A stretch of DNA of 64,000 bases from Gyrodactylus bullatarudis (Eukaryota; Platyhelminthes; Monogenea; Gyrodactylidea; Gyrodactylidae), in contig SSNU01000247.1 in assembly GCA_012064415.1 (NCBI GenBank), positions 607,202-671,201 on the forward strand, in the 5' to 3' direction. Positions 51,401 through 63,631 of this stretch are shown piece after piece. The position numbers were made by a program, and so were the translations under genes. Position 1 is the first letter of the stretch. Each line of letters starts with the position of its first letter. The notes under the pieces are model-generated. The model was not told where the DNA came from and searched no databases. It saw only the letters and a program-made list of their open reading frames with translations.

Positions 51401-54400
51401 GATTTACGATTGTTCTTGACTGAAATGTCTTCTATGAGTTTTTCAAAGTTTCCACTAGAATTTAAATTTTAAAAATTAATGGGACCTACTCAAATAATTT
51501 CCAATCATTCTTTTGACTAGGATCTTCCAATTCTAATTTAGCAATTATGACTCCAGACTCCAAGACAGCACCTGGATTAGCAAGATGACGTAAAACACCA
51601 TTAGCAGGACTCCTCAATTCGAGAATTAACTTCATAACTTCGATTATGGCAACAACCTGGTTTTGGAAAACTATTTGTCCATCATCTATTGTGTACTGTA
51701 CTAATTTTCCAGATGATGGTGATCGTATCACGGAAACATCAGTTTCCTTATCAAATCTACATGTTCGATTATCAATCATAATTCGATAACTTGTTGCATC
51801 CTCTTGAAAGTAAGTCATGTAGGAAGCTTCCTGGAAGCTAATTATGAGACCATTATCTTTCATACGATGGACTTCAAATTCATCAATGGAATCATTACAT
51901 ATTATGTTGAAGACATTTTTGCCCATCTTCACAACTTTCAAAGTGTATTTTGTTCCTTCGGCAATCAAGACAATATCTGTCCAATTAAAATTCGAATTGG
52001 CAGGGAGGAACTGTCCTCTGGCAAGTTAATATTTAATGATTTTAGTATGATAATTTTTAGGCTTGACTGTAATCTATTTCTAAGTCATTGTATAGCCATA
52101 ATTATAATTAATTATTTGAAAATTATCAAAAAGTAGAATAAGCAAGAAAAAACTTACTTTTCTAGGTGCACCTTGTGAAAATTAAAGCTTTTCTCGAAAT
52201 GCTTATCAGCAATATGTAAAGATGTGCATACTACTCCAAGTAACGTATCAGGCTTCTCTGGTTTTTCCTTTCCAGCAATTAGCATATCTAACCATTTTGT
52301 ATTTATCAGATTTTTTTCATATTTATCAGATTCAAGAATTTTTATCAGATATTCTACGGTTGTTCGAAATCCCCCTCGAATTGATAACTCTTTTAGGGCA
52401 ATAATGATATTTCTGAAAAAATGTAAAGTTTTGTTAAGGATTTTAAAAATTAATAATTTCTACTGTTTTTATATAGAATTTAAACTTATGGGAAAGCTTA
52501 CTCCCTAGCTAATTCCCTCGTGTCTGCAGCACTAAAACAATGACCGAATTGAGAATCTGCAAATTCATGAATACCTCCAATCGACCCAACACTGAAATAT
52601 CCCCAGACGCTTCGACTACTTTTAAAGTTAATTTCTTCAACGTCTCCAGGAATGGGTTTAAATCCTTCTTCAGGATCTTCACTTGTAATTCTTACCGCTA
52701 TTACATGACAATTAGGCGGTCTTCTTTTATCGTTTGAATAATCAAATGAATCTCTTGAATAAATTGACTTTTGATACAATGATCTGATATCTCGAATACG
52801 ATGCAAGGGTATCCCCATAGCAATCTCAAGTTGACAAGCCGGTATATTAACATTGGTAATGACTTCTGTGCAAGGATGCTCAACCTGAACACGGGGATTG
52901 AGTTCAAGAAAGAAATATTCTTGACTCTTGGTATTGTAGAGATATTCCACTGTGCCAGCTGAAGAATAACCGACAAGTCTTGCAAGCCTCAAGGCCGACT
53001 AAAAGTCATGAATTTTTATTTAAACTTTTACAGTTTTCATGTATTTTATCATGAGAAAAATTGAGAGTTTGACCTCATTCAAGGTTAAGTTAAATCATAA
53101 TTTAAATACAACATGATCGAATTCATAGAAATGATGAAAAAAATTGCGTGGATTTTTTCAACTATGATTCATACAAAGTTTTAAAAAAATTTAATTGATC
53201 TCAACTCAAAAAATAGATTACGAATAAACTTGTTAAAACTGAGATAAGGATTTTAGTAAAAATTTATTTTTAATGACTTAAGTCTCGGGATTTTTTCTAA
53301 AATGAATGAGACTGTAATACCGTCACCGACTGCATCATAATAAGAATCATGTGTAGAGAATAAATTTCAATAGAAATTATGATTAGAGCGTATAAAAACC
53401 AAAAGAACCCTGACATTATCATGATAATTCTTTTAGATGTATTATTTCATGCAAAGCTCATGATATAAAAATGTTGATGACATTACACATGAAGCGATAC
53501 AAAGAAAGAGAGAGAAAGTGAAAGTCTTACGATTATTAAATTATTGATTGAAATTACTTTTTTTATAGCAGAGAAAAATAGAGGTTAAAATTAAATTACC
53601 TTTTCCATTTCTTCAAAGATTTTCTCAGGTACGATGATGACAGGGGCCTCTTCGAGAATTTTTTGGTTCCTTCGTTGAACTGAACAGTCTCTCCCAAAGA
53701 GACTAACAGAATTTCCGTATTCATCACAAATGATTTGTACTTCAACATGTCTAACGTCATCCAGGCACTTCATTAGAAATACTGGAGAACCTGGAACTTC
53801 CTGCAAAACTTGACTGTACATGTTCAAGACATCATCTATTTTATCAACCCTACGAATTCCCTTGCCCCCACCACCTTCACTAGCTTTTATCATTAAGGGA
53901 AATCCTATCCGTTTTGCAATTTCAATGCATTTAATTTCATCTTTGATACAGGCCTCTTCATAGATTGAGTCATGGATCAACTTTTCTATTTCGAGTTTAC
54001 CATCATTTTTGCGGCATATTTTAAGACTTGAACCACTCCAAGGCAAAGTGGGTACGTCAACTGTTTGTGCTAGAATCGTCGAAGCTATCTTATCTCCTAG
54101 TGCCCACATTGGAAGAGCTCTAGGGCCAAGAAAGGCTATTTCGCAATTGAAAAGGTTCTCCGGCAATGAACTATTTTCTGAGGCATGACCCCAACCTGGC
54201 CAGACAGCCTATTTTTAATTAAACTTGGCATAACTTACATCAACATCATATTGCTCTGCAATACGGACAATAAGATCGACATTTGCATAGTTATTTACAT
54301 TCGAACCACCAGGAACTAGAACTAATTTGTCAGCCATCTTGATATATTCAGCATTTGCTTTGATATCCTCTGGGGTAGCGATACACACGAATATAATTTT

Positions 54401-54702
54401 TTTGGAATTTTTAAACGTTGCATAAGACCATTTTCTGATAGACCGCATGCATTTCAAGGCTGATATCCCGTTATTAGCAATAAGAATCTTGAAATAAGAA
54501 AATGGTTTACTTTGTTAATTATTCTGTTGCCATCAAACTCTTTAATAAATTCTTCGACTGAATTCCAATACTTTCGATGATCGTAATTTCTTGAAAGGAT
54601 TATATTAATTGGTTACTTGTTATCTAGGACTAATTTCTGCTCTGTTGATAAATCAGTATTTATATTAGAGTCATTCTCAGGAACTTTCTCGTTACTGTCC
54701 AT
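39406..54702 (-). CDS. ACC: Acetyl-CoA carboxylase, multidomain eukaryotic type
   Basis: Makes malonyl-CoA from acetyl-CoA, bicarbonate and ATP, the committed step of fatty-acid synthesis. About 2,200-2,300 residues from roughly 20 exons. Start at 54702 (MDSNENVPEND), then DGNRIINK and [20 protein letters not shown] of the biotin-carboxylase domain. ATP-grasp loop [22 protein letters not shown] and [13 protein letters not shown] follow. The biotin carrier reads [10 protein letters not shown] (normally MKM). The ACC central domain contains [15 protein letters not shown] and [17 protein letters not shown]. The carboxyltransferase has [48 protein letters not shown] and [20 protein letters not shown]. 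Ends at 39406. Introns range from 23 bases to about 3.3 kb; the largest (about 46,950 to 43,690) holds a hAT element. Divergent from MVD. Confidence 0.96.
45115..46820. mobile_element. Apparently intact hAT transposon in ACC intron
   Basis: A 1,706 bp element with hAT hallmarks: terminal inverted repeats starting TAGAGCAATAAGT (left) and TAGGGCAGTAAAT (right, read inward), flanked by a perfect 8 bp target duplication GTTATAAC at 45107-45114 and 46821-46828. It encodes an uninterrupted transposase-like protein on the minus strand. Subterminal regions are full of TAGCAAA/AAATTAGC repeats, plausible transposase binding sites. The insertion lies within the largest ACC intron, transposase in the same orientation as ACC. 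Intact ends and frame suggest recent activity. Confidence 0.88.
45228..46573 (-). CDS. hAT-family transposase
   Basis: Predicted 438 residues in two exons. A tiny first exon (46573-46566, ATG GAA TA, context AAACCATGG) joins across a 29-base GT..AG intron to exon 2 (46536-45228). The N-terminus is a BED/C2H2-like finger: [11 protein letters not shown], then H..H in [12 protein letters not shown]. An RNase-H-like core follows with candidate acidic residues in FIMIDESR and [18 protein letters not shown], then [12 protein letters not shown] and [12 protein letters not shown]. The C-terminal hAT dimerisation block [15 protein letters not shown] supplies the expected Glu. It is shorter than many hAT transposases (500-700) but has all blocks. 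The tiny intron matches the host's intron size class. Confidence 0.85.
49742..49796. repeat. Perfect 14 bp hairpin in ACC intron
   Basis: TAACCCTCGCCCTG and CAGGGCGAGGGTTA form a perfect 14 bp stem around a 27-base loop, GC-rich in very AT-rich DNA. TA at each end would fit a minimal fold-back element with a TA target duplication, but a structural RNA role is also possible. Confidence 0.55.
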
Positions 54703-54885
54703 TCACGATAACTGATAGAAGATAATAAGAAATTTAAAATGTGGATACAAAGTAATTATAGTAAACAATTAACGTATGATCGAACACAATTGTTTTATAA
54801 TGTGACACATATAAAAAATCAATAAAATTCTCATTCTATTCTCTTGATATTTTATTAACTAAAAAAGTATTAACTCGTCAGAAGT
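54703..54885. promoter_or_regulatory. Divergent promoter region, ACC / MVD
   Basis: 183 bp between diverging start codons of two acetyl-CoA-consuming lipid pathways. AT-rich; no sterol-response element that I can name with confidence. Confidence 0.45.
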
Positions 54886-56054
54886 ATGGAGAAACGTGTT
54901 CTAGTCCGTTCCCCTGTTAATATTGCCATGATTAAGTATTGTAAGTCTTGAATTCATAAAATCCAGGGGGTAAAGCTGATCAATTAAATATTTATCCCAT
55001 GAATAACTCGCTTAGTCTAACTCTTGACTATGAAAATGTAAGGCATTATTTTTTATTATAGATATTTACAGAATCCTTAATCAAAATCAATGATAAAGGT
55101 GCTAGAGAAAATTTATTTTTCTTGAATAACGAGTGAGTTATATAACTCTAACTGTGATTCAGAAAAAAGCCTTTTAATCGTCGGATGCGTGATGTTCTTT
55201 TATATGCAATTTTACTTGCTAAGAAAGAGGGCAATTATTCCAAATTCAACTCCATAGAGGTGCATTCGAAAAATTCTTTCCCAACTGGTTGTGGTATTGC
55301 CTCTTCTGCCTCTGGAATGTCCGCTTATGCTCTTGGGCTCTGCAAAATATTTAATCTTGATCCAGAAAAATATTGTTCACTCCTAGCAAGAAGAGGATCT
55401 GGATCTGCTTGTCGAAGTACTTTGGGTGGAATCGTGTTATGGGATGCTGACAAGAGAGATCCTGAACAATGTGTGAGACAACTATTTGACCTTGACCACT
55501 GGCCAGAGTTGAGAGTAATCTTGTGCATTGTCGATAATATTACCAAGAAAAATGCGTCCACTGGTGGTATGCAAGACTCCCTAAGAACCAGTAAGTTCAT
55601 GAAAAAGTCACGCAAGGAAAATGCCGAAGCAAATCTCAAATCATTAGTCGAGTCGATTGAAAAGCATGATTTTGAGAATTTTGCCAGAATCATAATGAAA
55701 GAATCGAATCAACTTCACTCGATATGTCTAGATACTTTTCCTCCAATTAGATATCTCAACGAATCTAGCTGGACAATAATCAACTTTGTCCATAGAATCA
55801 ACCAGCATTTCGATAGAACAATTGTCGCATACACATTCGATGCTGGTCCAAACGCTTTCCTCATCTGCCTTGAATCAGACGTTGACCAAATTATCCATAG
55901 CTTATCTATTGTTTTTTCAAAAAAGATCAATCATAATTTTCAGCGGCCAGTTGAAGATTTTGATTTTCTTGACAATGATTCCAGCTCTTCTCCGGGTAAC
56001 CTACAAAATATTTTTGTATGCAAATTAGGCTCTGGAACTTTAGTAATTAATTAG
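54886..56054 (+). CDS. MVD: Diphosphomevalonate decarboxylase
   Basis: GHMP-family enzyme that decarboxylates mevalonate 5-diphosphate to isopentenyl diphosphate with ATP, the last step of the mevalonate pathway. Four exons with introns of 26, 24 and about 30 bases give about 360 residues. SPVNIAMIKYWGKAD spans intron 1. NNSLSLTLD is the substrate-binding region. The GHMP ATP loop reads FPTGCGIASSASGMSAYA. ARRGSGSACRSTLGGIVLW, STGGMQDSLRTS, CLDTFPPIRYLNESSW and VAYTFDAGPNAFL (with catalytic Asp) all match the family. Ends SGTLVIN. Isoprenoids from this pathway serve prenylation, dolichol and quinones even in animals that cannot make sterols. Confidence 0.94.
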
Positions 56055-56197
56055 CTACAATAATTGATTATTATTAAATATATAATAATATATAAATGTA
56101 TTATTTATTCTTAAAAATGTTATAATATTTCAAAGTTTGTAGCGTATCTAATTTGTTTCATTTCAACAATCTTGTATCAACGTTTAGTCGCTAGAAT

Positions 56198-59100
56198 TTA
56201 GCGTAAAAGGGCTGGGTAATTGGTTGGTCCACTAAAGATGATGTTAGAGCTGGAACATCCTGAACCGCCCATTATTGAGTTTCTATTAACTTGGTTTTCA
56301 TTGAGGCTTGGTGATGCGACTCTTTCAATGCTGGGTGAGCCATTATTTTGACTGTTGAACATGGGAAACATGTTATTTTGTGCACTGTTATAGGAGCTAT
56401 TACCATTATTAGACTTGAATGTATTTCCCTGTAGCATTGTATTGCTGTTATTTGATGGACTAGCTGACTTGAAAGTGTTAAAATCCAGAGGACAAGTTAC
56501 ACTCTGTGTTGGACATGATGAAATTTTATCTTGATTTGGTAGATTGCCAAATTGAGAGATGAACTTCATCTAGGAAGATAAATACAATTCGGATCTTGCC
56601 TTTAATAATCAAAAGAATCAAAATTACTTTTTCTCTCATGATAACTTCAGTGACCTCCTTGGATGGGCACAGATTATTGGGGATCATTGGTGAGGATTGC
56701 ATGGAACCTTTTGTGTTGTTCATCTCACCTTTCTGCGCAGGAATGAATATTTTATTCGGATTGTAAAGATTTGGTCGAGAAAGATTTAAATAATTAGTTC
56801 ATAACAATAAAGTAACATTAAGAAAGAAGACATCATCGAGAACACAAATTGTCAATGAGACAGCCAGGAAACGTAGAATTGTTTAAAAACATGAACAAAA
56901 ATCATACCTAACTTACTTGGGAATTGTCTTGGGAATTCTTTCTGAATGAGTAGTTTACTGTACGTTTTATTAGAAATAAGCAAAAAAACTCATCATATTA
57001 ATCTGTTCTTTTCTCTCTAAATATTGACTGAACGAGAAAAAATAATTCGAATACAATTTATTTTCAGGCAATAGTTATTGTAAGCTACAATTTGTAATTA
57101 TAACTTAAAATTTTAGCCAACTCAGCTAAAGTATATAAACAAACCGAGTTATATTACTTTTTCCTGATTTTTGACTCTATTCGAGAGAATTTCAACTATT
57201 CTTTACTTCTTAGAACTAGGTTGGTTTATTCTACAACATTTAAGCTTTTATACAGTCCTTTTTGAGATTAATGGATTACCTGGTTATTTTTAACCCAAGC
57301 TAATTTTAAGCCTTATTATTACGTTTGATTTTCTCTGCTTCTCAAATAAGCTTTCTAAAAATAAGTGTTCGAAGAGGCATAGAGAGTAAATCTTTGCTTA
57401 TTCAAGGAGATAAATAGTTTTCCTATCGAATGGGTGGTAAACAAAGAATTTTCTGAGCCATGAATGAATAATGACGAGCTGATGAAATAATATGTATAGA
57501 AATAACTCAGTGGTAATTTAAGGGTTTACTGAGAATATTCATCTACGAAGTATTGCACGAGGGGTTTAATTACTGATAAATAAAGCAACTTGTCAAAATA
57601 TTATCAGGATAAAAGTTTCGAGTTAATAGGGGTCACAGAAATAAAAAGAAAATTCTTTATCAGCTCATTGGTTTTTATGGTAAAAAGAAACAAAGCTGAG
57701 CACTCATTTCTAGGTAAAATAAATAAGGCCTAATACTGAACTGACTTGTTTGAAACAGTTAAAACTCACTTTGGTGAAGATATTATCAAACTGATTCGTC
57801 ATCATTGATGGCTTTTGATGATGTGGACACATGGCGTTTTGGCATCCCCGATTCAATGAGAAGTAGGGATTATAGGCTGACATGGCTGCTGGGCCAGAAA
57901 TTCCATTGGAGAAAAAGTCTTGTTGCCACTGAATGAATAAAAAAAATTAATCCATAACAGAGATTCTTTAGATTAGAAAGAAATAAAAAAAGGTATTGTA
58001 GATTAATAGAATTATTTTTAATGGTTTTCTGCTGGAAAAAATGGTCTTCTTTCTTTCTTCTAGAGTATAATAATTTGTTTTATGTAATTATTGTTGTTGT
58101 TATATCAATGTTAATGTTGTTTAAATAGATCATTTTAATTTGGCATTACATAGACTGATGGATAGACAGATTTGCTTTTGATCGAATTAGAGAGTGTATC
58201 CTTGTCGCAAAAGAGAAGGAAGATAATGACCAATTTAAATTAAATCTGATACATTATTATTCTACTCTGCCTTGAGTGTTATCAATCAAAAGGTATTACA
58301 GTAGCTACATTGTGGTGGTGAGTTTTGGAAATTCGGTAGATTTTGACGGCATAAATTATGTTAGTGATTTCTCTAAATAAATTTGCAGATCAAAAGAAAT
58401 GTAAAAAATTAGTAATTTTGTTTGCATTTCCTCTTCAATGAGACATCTGTGAGACATTTATGGTTAGAAAAGAGTCCTCATTTGCATCATTGAGTTGTCG
58501 CTGGCCTGGTGAGCTCCCTGTTGAGAAGGGATCATATGAGGTTGTTGCATCATATTCATTTGTTGTTGGCCCAAGCCACTGCACATGCCCGAGAAAAAGG
58601 GTTGTGGTGATTGAATCCAGGAATTTCCATTCATTCCTTGTTGTTGAGCTGAGGCTGAGAGTCATGAGTAATTTTTGAATTAAAACATACATAAAGGTGT
58701 CATGTGTTAATGTATAATAATATGCAATGTATACGAAACCATACTAATTTTATTTATATTAATTTTAGATTCATAATATAAAGATTTATTAAAAACCTTT
58801 TTCAACCTGTTCATTTAATAAGTTCTACTAATTTTGGATACGTTTTTACAGAAAATCTCTAACATGACACAAAATGAAAAACTACAAAATATTCGAACCT
58901 CATTCGAATTAGAATGATCAACAATTGGTTCGCTTTCTCACTGACACACCTTGTTTACGCTTCCTTCAATTTCTAAAAGTAGAAGCAAGAAATAGGAACC
59001 AATTGATAATCTTTTAATTCGAAAGCGAAACAGGTACAGATTAATTTCTTGAAAATTAGAATTGCTATAGATTACTTTATAATTAATGATGCATTACATA

Positions 59101-60688
59101 ATCAATGATTATTAATCATTTGGGCTATAAAAGTAAACGTAAAACTGACCACATTTAAAGCATCTTGCTTGAGGAGTATGAAACGTAGTTAGGAATTAGT
59201 TATTCGACAATATTGCGTAATCTATTACATTATTTTTGTAGGTTTTCCTTATAAGAATTCAAATGAATTATTATTTTAATAGAAATTTTAAATTACGATT
59301 ATTATTGGTATTGTTGAGGTTGATGAAATTCGGCATATTATTTCCAAATGCAGCTGGCCCGCCATAGCCATTATTCATCATGTTGTTGGTATTATTTGAG
59401 GCCTGCATTTGGTTCATAATGCAATCGAAACTTGGAAATGCAGATGATGGATGCTCTGGGACAGGGATCGAGTTTAGATTAGATGCAAACGACATTCCTT
59501 GGTTATTGATGCCATTCTTCATCATGATACTGTTGTTGGCATTATTTTGATTGCATGATGGACTTGGTGCCATCAGGTTGTAAGTTGTTGTATTAGGTCC
59601 AGACATGACACTGCCACACAAACCAGAGGGACAAGACGGATCTCCGCCTCCAGCGTTTGGATTGAACATGTTCATCATTTGAGAGTTACCTGAATTCTGA
59701 AAGGCCTGCTGTTTAGCTCTGGCGATTGTATTCAAGTCTGGGCCACCGAATAAAAAGCCATTATTATTGCTTTGTCCCCCACAAACCTGACCTTGATTGG
59801 CCTGGTTCATTTGTGGCGATTGCATACCATTAAACATTGTCTTTAATTCAAAGGGGCTACCGGAAGATGAGAAGGGAATTAAAAGAATAAACAGACAAAC
59901 AGAGATGGAAAGAGATAGAGAGAGTAAGAAAGCTAAAAGCTTTTTTGTAAATGAAACAATACGAGACTCACGTTGAAAGAAGAAAGCAAAATTATAAAAT
60001 AACGATGATTGTCCAAAGGTCTTGAATAAGAGAGCACAAGCGTTACAATAAAAACATCATAATTTGTCTCATAACTAATGCATTAAAGTTTATTGTTGAA
60101 GAAAAGAGTGTGTGATCTGCTCATGACAGCCAATGACAGCAGTTGAAAACTTGGCCAAAGCATCACATAATATTTTAAAGATACAAAGAGAAAGAGAGAG
60201 AAAAAAAGTGAGAACAAGAGCAAAAGTTATGAGTCTGCTTCTACTGAACGACCTATAAGCAAAACGGTGCACTCTTTTCATACATAATGAAATATATTCT
60301 CATAGGCCTCTTGCTCTCATTTTCAAGGCTGTTCTTTCAAGGCTCTTTCTTTTTTTCTAATAATAATGAAACTTAAAATTCAACTATAGGTAAACTCGTC
60401 ATGAAAATTTCAATAAAAATAGGATACTTTACCTTTTTCAAGTAAATTTCATACGTAAATGAAAATTTTATTCCGAATTACTCACGGAATTTTGTCGAAA
60501 CTCTGTTGATTTACAAGTTTTTTCGCACGCTGAGATTTGAATTTGTCATCAAGTTCTTTGATTATCTTGCGTACATCTGGCTTTTTGATACATTTATTAG
60601 GACAGGAAAATTCATTTGGACAATTAACATGCATCGAGCTATCATGATAATTTTCAGCGCTAGATCTCGGCTCGATTAGATAGTTCAT
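56198..60688 (-). CDS. Asn/Gln/Met-rich low-complexity protein with Cys-Pro motifs
   Basis: Not a family I recognise. Exon 1 (60688-60485) encodes an ordered-looking start with a basic helix (DVRKIIKELDDKFKSQRAKK) and joins in frame (DKIP|PFELK) to a long exon (about 59865-59287) rich in Asn, Gln, Met, Gly and Ser. Further exons lie at about 58655-58480, 57930-57771, 56740-56627 and 56568-56198. The joins 1-2, 2-3 and 5-6 were checked by frame; how exon 3 leaves (it reads into a stop) was not resolved, so it may be an alternative terminal exon. Cys-Pro pairs recur in five of the six blocks (NCPNEFSCPNKC, SCPSGLC, MCPHH, LCPSK, SCPTQSVTCPLD). The composition resembles prion-like, RNA-granule or transcription co-regulator proteins. 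Confidence 0.6.
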
Positions 60689-60938
60689 TTTGAATTAATG
60701 AAGTGAGTGGAGCGAGAGTAGCTCGTAGAAAAGTGAAAATGCGCAGCATAATCGATATTTTTATAGGACCATAGCTTAAAAGATACTTTGACTCATGTGC
60801 ATTTAGACTTAAACTAAAATGTAAATGTGTATGGAGTAGTTTACAAAAAAGCATTAACAATAATATTTTATTCATGTTGAATGAAGAGAAAACGTTCACT
60901 GCACAATAGATATGTGTATGATAAACTGATTGTATTTG

Positions 60939-61272
60939 CTAATGTTGAGGGCCAAAATTTTTCAAATGAAAATTATACTCTTTTAGCCTGTTGTTGATTT
61001 CGGTGTAAATTCTCTCCTTTTTGGCAATTTCATCAACAATAATCATATTTTCCTTTTGTATTCGCATTATAAATAAAAATTACCTCCTTAATAGCAAGTT
61101 GTGGAAATTCTTTATTAATTGCAATTTTCTTTCCTGTAAACCAAGAATCAAGGACCCTACAGGAATCGATAAATGAAGATATTTGATCTTCAACTTTTGG
61201 AGAGTTAACAAACTCGGTATTATTAACTACCTCCAAATCATTTAAAACGACAAATAAACTCTTAAAAGTCAT
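60939..61272 (-). CDS. MED28: Mediator subunit 28
   Basis: Small head-module subunit of Mediator, which links transcription factors to RNA polymerase II. Two exons with a 31-base intron give about 101 residues. The middle, SSFIDSCRVLDSWFTGKKI followed by FPQLAIKEENMIIVDEI, matches the MED28 core (...WFLGK...P...IKEE...EI), and the C-terminal coiled coil KKERIYTEINNRLKEYNFHL matches the family end. It lacks the low-complexity N-terminus of vertebrate MED28. Short proteins carry limited signal, so the call is good but not certain. Divergent from ZC3H15 (174 bp). Confidence 0.72.
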
Positions 61273-61446
61273 TATTTCAAATTACATCGAATGATTTATT
61301 GAACCTATCAAGAACATTATCTGTCATCAGAATTATTGTTGGGGATTCCTCTAAAATTTTGAAATTCCTATCATTAATAACAACGTTCAGTATGAAAAAC
61401 AAATTTTAGGTTTTTTTTTTTACCTAATGTCTAATTCGACTGAATA
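61273..61446. promoter_or_regulatory. Divergent promoter region, MED28 / ZC3H15
   Basis: 174 bp between diverging start codons, including a run of ten T at about 61413-61422. No recognisable motif. Confidence 0.4.
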
Positions 61447-62658
61447 ATGCCTCCGAAGCCAAAAAATGTCCCATCTAAAAAAACAGAAGACAAGAAGAAG
61501 CAGAAAGTCATTGAAGTAAGAAACTAAACTCATAAAAGGATAAAACATTTGGATTAAAAAATAAAAAAGGAGCGAAAAATCAAAAGTTAATACAACAGGT
61601 TACAAAACAAGTTATACAAGGTGATAAAGCTTCTATTCAAGCTCAGAAACTTAGAGATGAACGTAAGGCTGAGAAAGATGCAGCCAAGAGAAATATAGAC
61701 GAACTCAATGAATTATTTAAGCCAGTGATTGCCTTGCAAAAGTTACAAGCAGGAGTAGACCCCAAGTCGGTTTTGTGCGTTTATTTCAAACAAGGTCTTT
61801 GCAATAAAGGAGCCAAGTGCAAATTTTCACATAACCTTGAGGTTGAGAGAAAGGCTGCCAAGAGAAATATTTATGAACAAGAAAAGGAGGATGAAATGGA
61901 AGGTTGGAATCAGGAGAAACTTGAAGAAGTTGTAGAAAAGAAGCATGGAGAGGTCAATAAGGGTCTTCCTCCCACCCAAATAGTATGTTCTTCTTAAATA
62001 TAAATTTAGATTTGTAAATTCTTCTTAGATGCAGTCGAAAACAAAAAGTATGGTTGGTTTTGGGAGTGCCCTAATGGAGAAAAGTGTCACTACAAACATG
62101 CCCTACCTCCAGGTTTCATACTCAAGTCAGAAAAAAAGAAGATGGATGAACAAAAAGTTGTCATTTCGTTGGATGAGCTAATCGAAAATGAAAGGGCCAA
62201 ATTAGGTATAAATTTGACTAAAGTCGATGAGCAAACATTCAAGCAATGGAAAATTAAAAGGGTTTGTTATCTAAATTAATTGTGTAATTTTCTACTATCA
62301 GATGAGAGAGAAAGCTAAACAAGAAAAAGACATTAAAGCCAAACGCCAAAAGAACTTTAAAACTGGTAATTGTCAAGGAGTGAGTTGTCTCTTGATATTG
62401 AATTTTTCTAGATTACTGGACGAGAATGCTTCGAATTTAATCCAGATATGGTTATCAATGAAAATGATGGCAATGATTTTGACCACATTGTAAATCAATC
62501 TGAAGATGATCCAGACGAGAATATTCGTGAACTTGTGTTCAACGAATTCGATGGTAATTTTCTCCTATTTTATCTTCTATTAAGAATCTGCTGAAATTGA
62601 TGAAGATCTTTTTGCTAATGAGATTGATGACTTGGATTTATCAGACGAAGAAGAGTAA
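61447..62658 (+). CDS. ZC3H15: ZC3H15 / DRG family-regulatory protein 1
   Basis: Cytoplasmic CCCH zinc-finger protein (DFRP1, yeast Tma46) that stabilises the translation GTPase DRG1. Start MPPKPKNVPSKKTEDKKKQK, then a 23-base intron and DKTFGLKNKKGAKNQK, the family N-terminus. The first CCCH finger is VLCVYFKQGLCNKGAKCKFSH. A 27-base intron leads to ICKFFLDAVENKKYGWFWECP and the second finger ending CHYKHALPPGFILKS. The DFRP region continues with LIENERAKLG and ITGRECFEFNPDMVI. An acidic tail ends LDLSDEEE. About 350 residues, somewhat shorter than human (426). Confidence 0.94.
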
Positions 62659-62770
62659 TCAAAAAAAAGGAATTTAATATATTTGTATTTTAAAATGTTA
62701 ATCATTTTTTCATACCAATCAAATTAAAAATAATACATTATCAGTTGAAATGTTAAATAGTGGATTTTAT

Positions 62771-63529
62771 TTAATTATCGTCATCTGATGGAAGTGTTCC
62801 ATAGGTTACTGATACGAGTGTAGTCTAAAATAATATAATTATGATTAGAAAATCAATAAATAATTTGTGCATTAATTTTTAAAAGAACAAGTTTTGAGGA
62901 AATGTAATAAAATCACGAGTAACATAAAAATTTACAACATCAAGTAAATACTTAACTATTTCCAAGACAGTCTTCCTTGTTTCAAATAACTCAGACTCTG
63001 TAAAATCTAAGAGGATAAATTAGGTGGGAAGTAAAATAACTTACCTTGAAGTTGTCTAGAGCTGAACCAACTTTTGACTCAATGTTTTTAAATGAATCAG
63101 AGTTTCTAAAAAAATTTTAATTAAAGAAAATACTTCAAAGTTTCCAGGGTGTTAGTCAGCTTTTCTTTGGAAACATTAGCAAGCTCAACTGTTTTATTTT
63201 TGGCTTTATTTAGATATTGAGTAGTTGTTTGATATGGTTCTGAACTTTCAACTTTATGCCAAGAATCTATGACATTTTTCTGAAGCATCTGAATCGATCC
63301 GAGGCCAAGCTGGGATCTGATTTTATTTGCCTGTTCAACTTTACAAGCTAGTAATGATTTAAGAGTGTCTATATCTTGTTCAATCTAGTACATAAGTTAA
63401 TATTGATATTACAGAAGTTAACTCTTCTTGAAGTTTTTTTCTCTCATCTTCAGAGATAGAGTCGCTAACTAATGATTCCTCCTTAGCTTCCGCTATCCCG
63501 GAATTAAGTATATCTTCTTCGTCAATCAT
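62771..63529 (-). CDS. TPD52: TPD52-family (tumour protein D52-like) protein
   Basis: Small coiled-coil protein of the TPD52/TPD54 family, associated with intracellular vesicle trafficking. From the ATG at 63529 (MIDEEDILNSG), an acidic start leads to ERKKLQEELTS, joined by a 28-base intron to IEQDIDTLKSLLACKVEQAN, the conserved coiled coil. RSQLGLGSIQMLQKNVIDSWHK corresponds to the family's RLG..L..LKQNL..SW block. NSDSFKNIESKVGSALDNFK matches SFKSFEDRVG. Small final exons end VSVTYGTLPSDDDN. About 185 residues, normal length. The last splice junctions (62,820-63,010) are less certain. Confidence 0.82.
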
Positions 63530-63631
63530 CAATTTTTGAAATTTTACTTCAAATGCCAGTTTAAAAAGTCTCTTCAGTCGTATTTGAATTTAATAAAAAT
63601 TGAGCGAATTTCAATTATTTCATAGCAAGGT

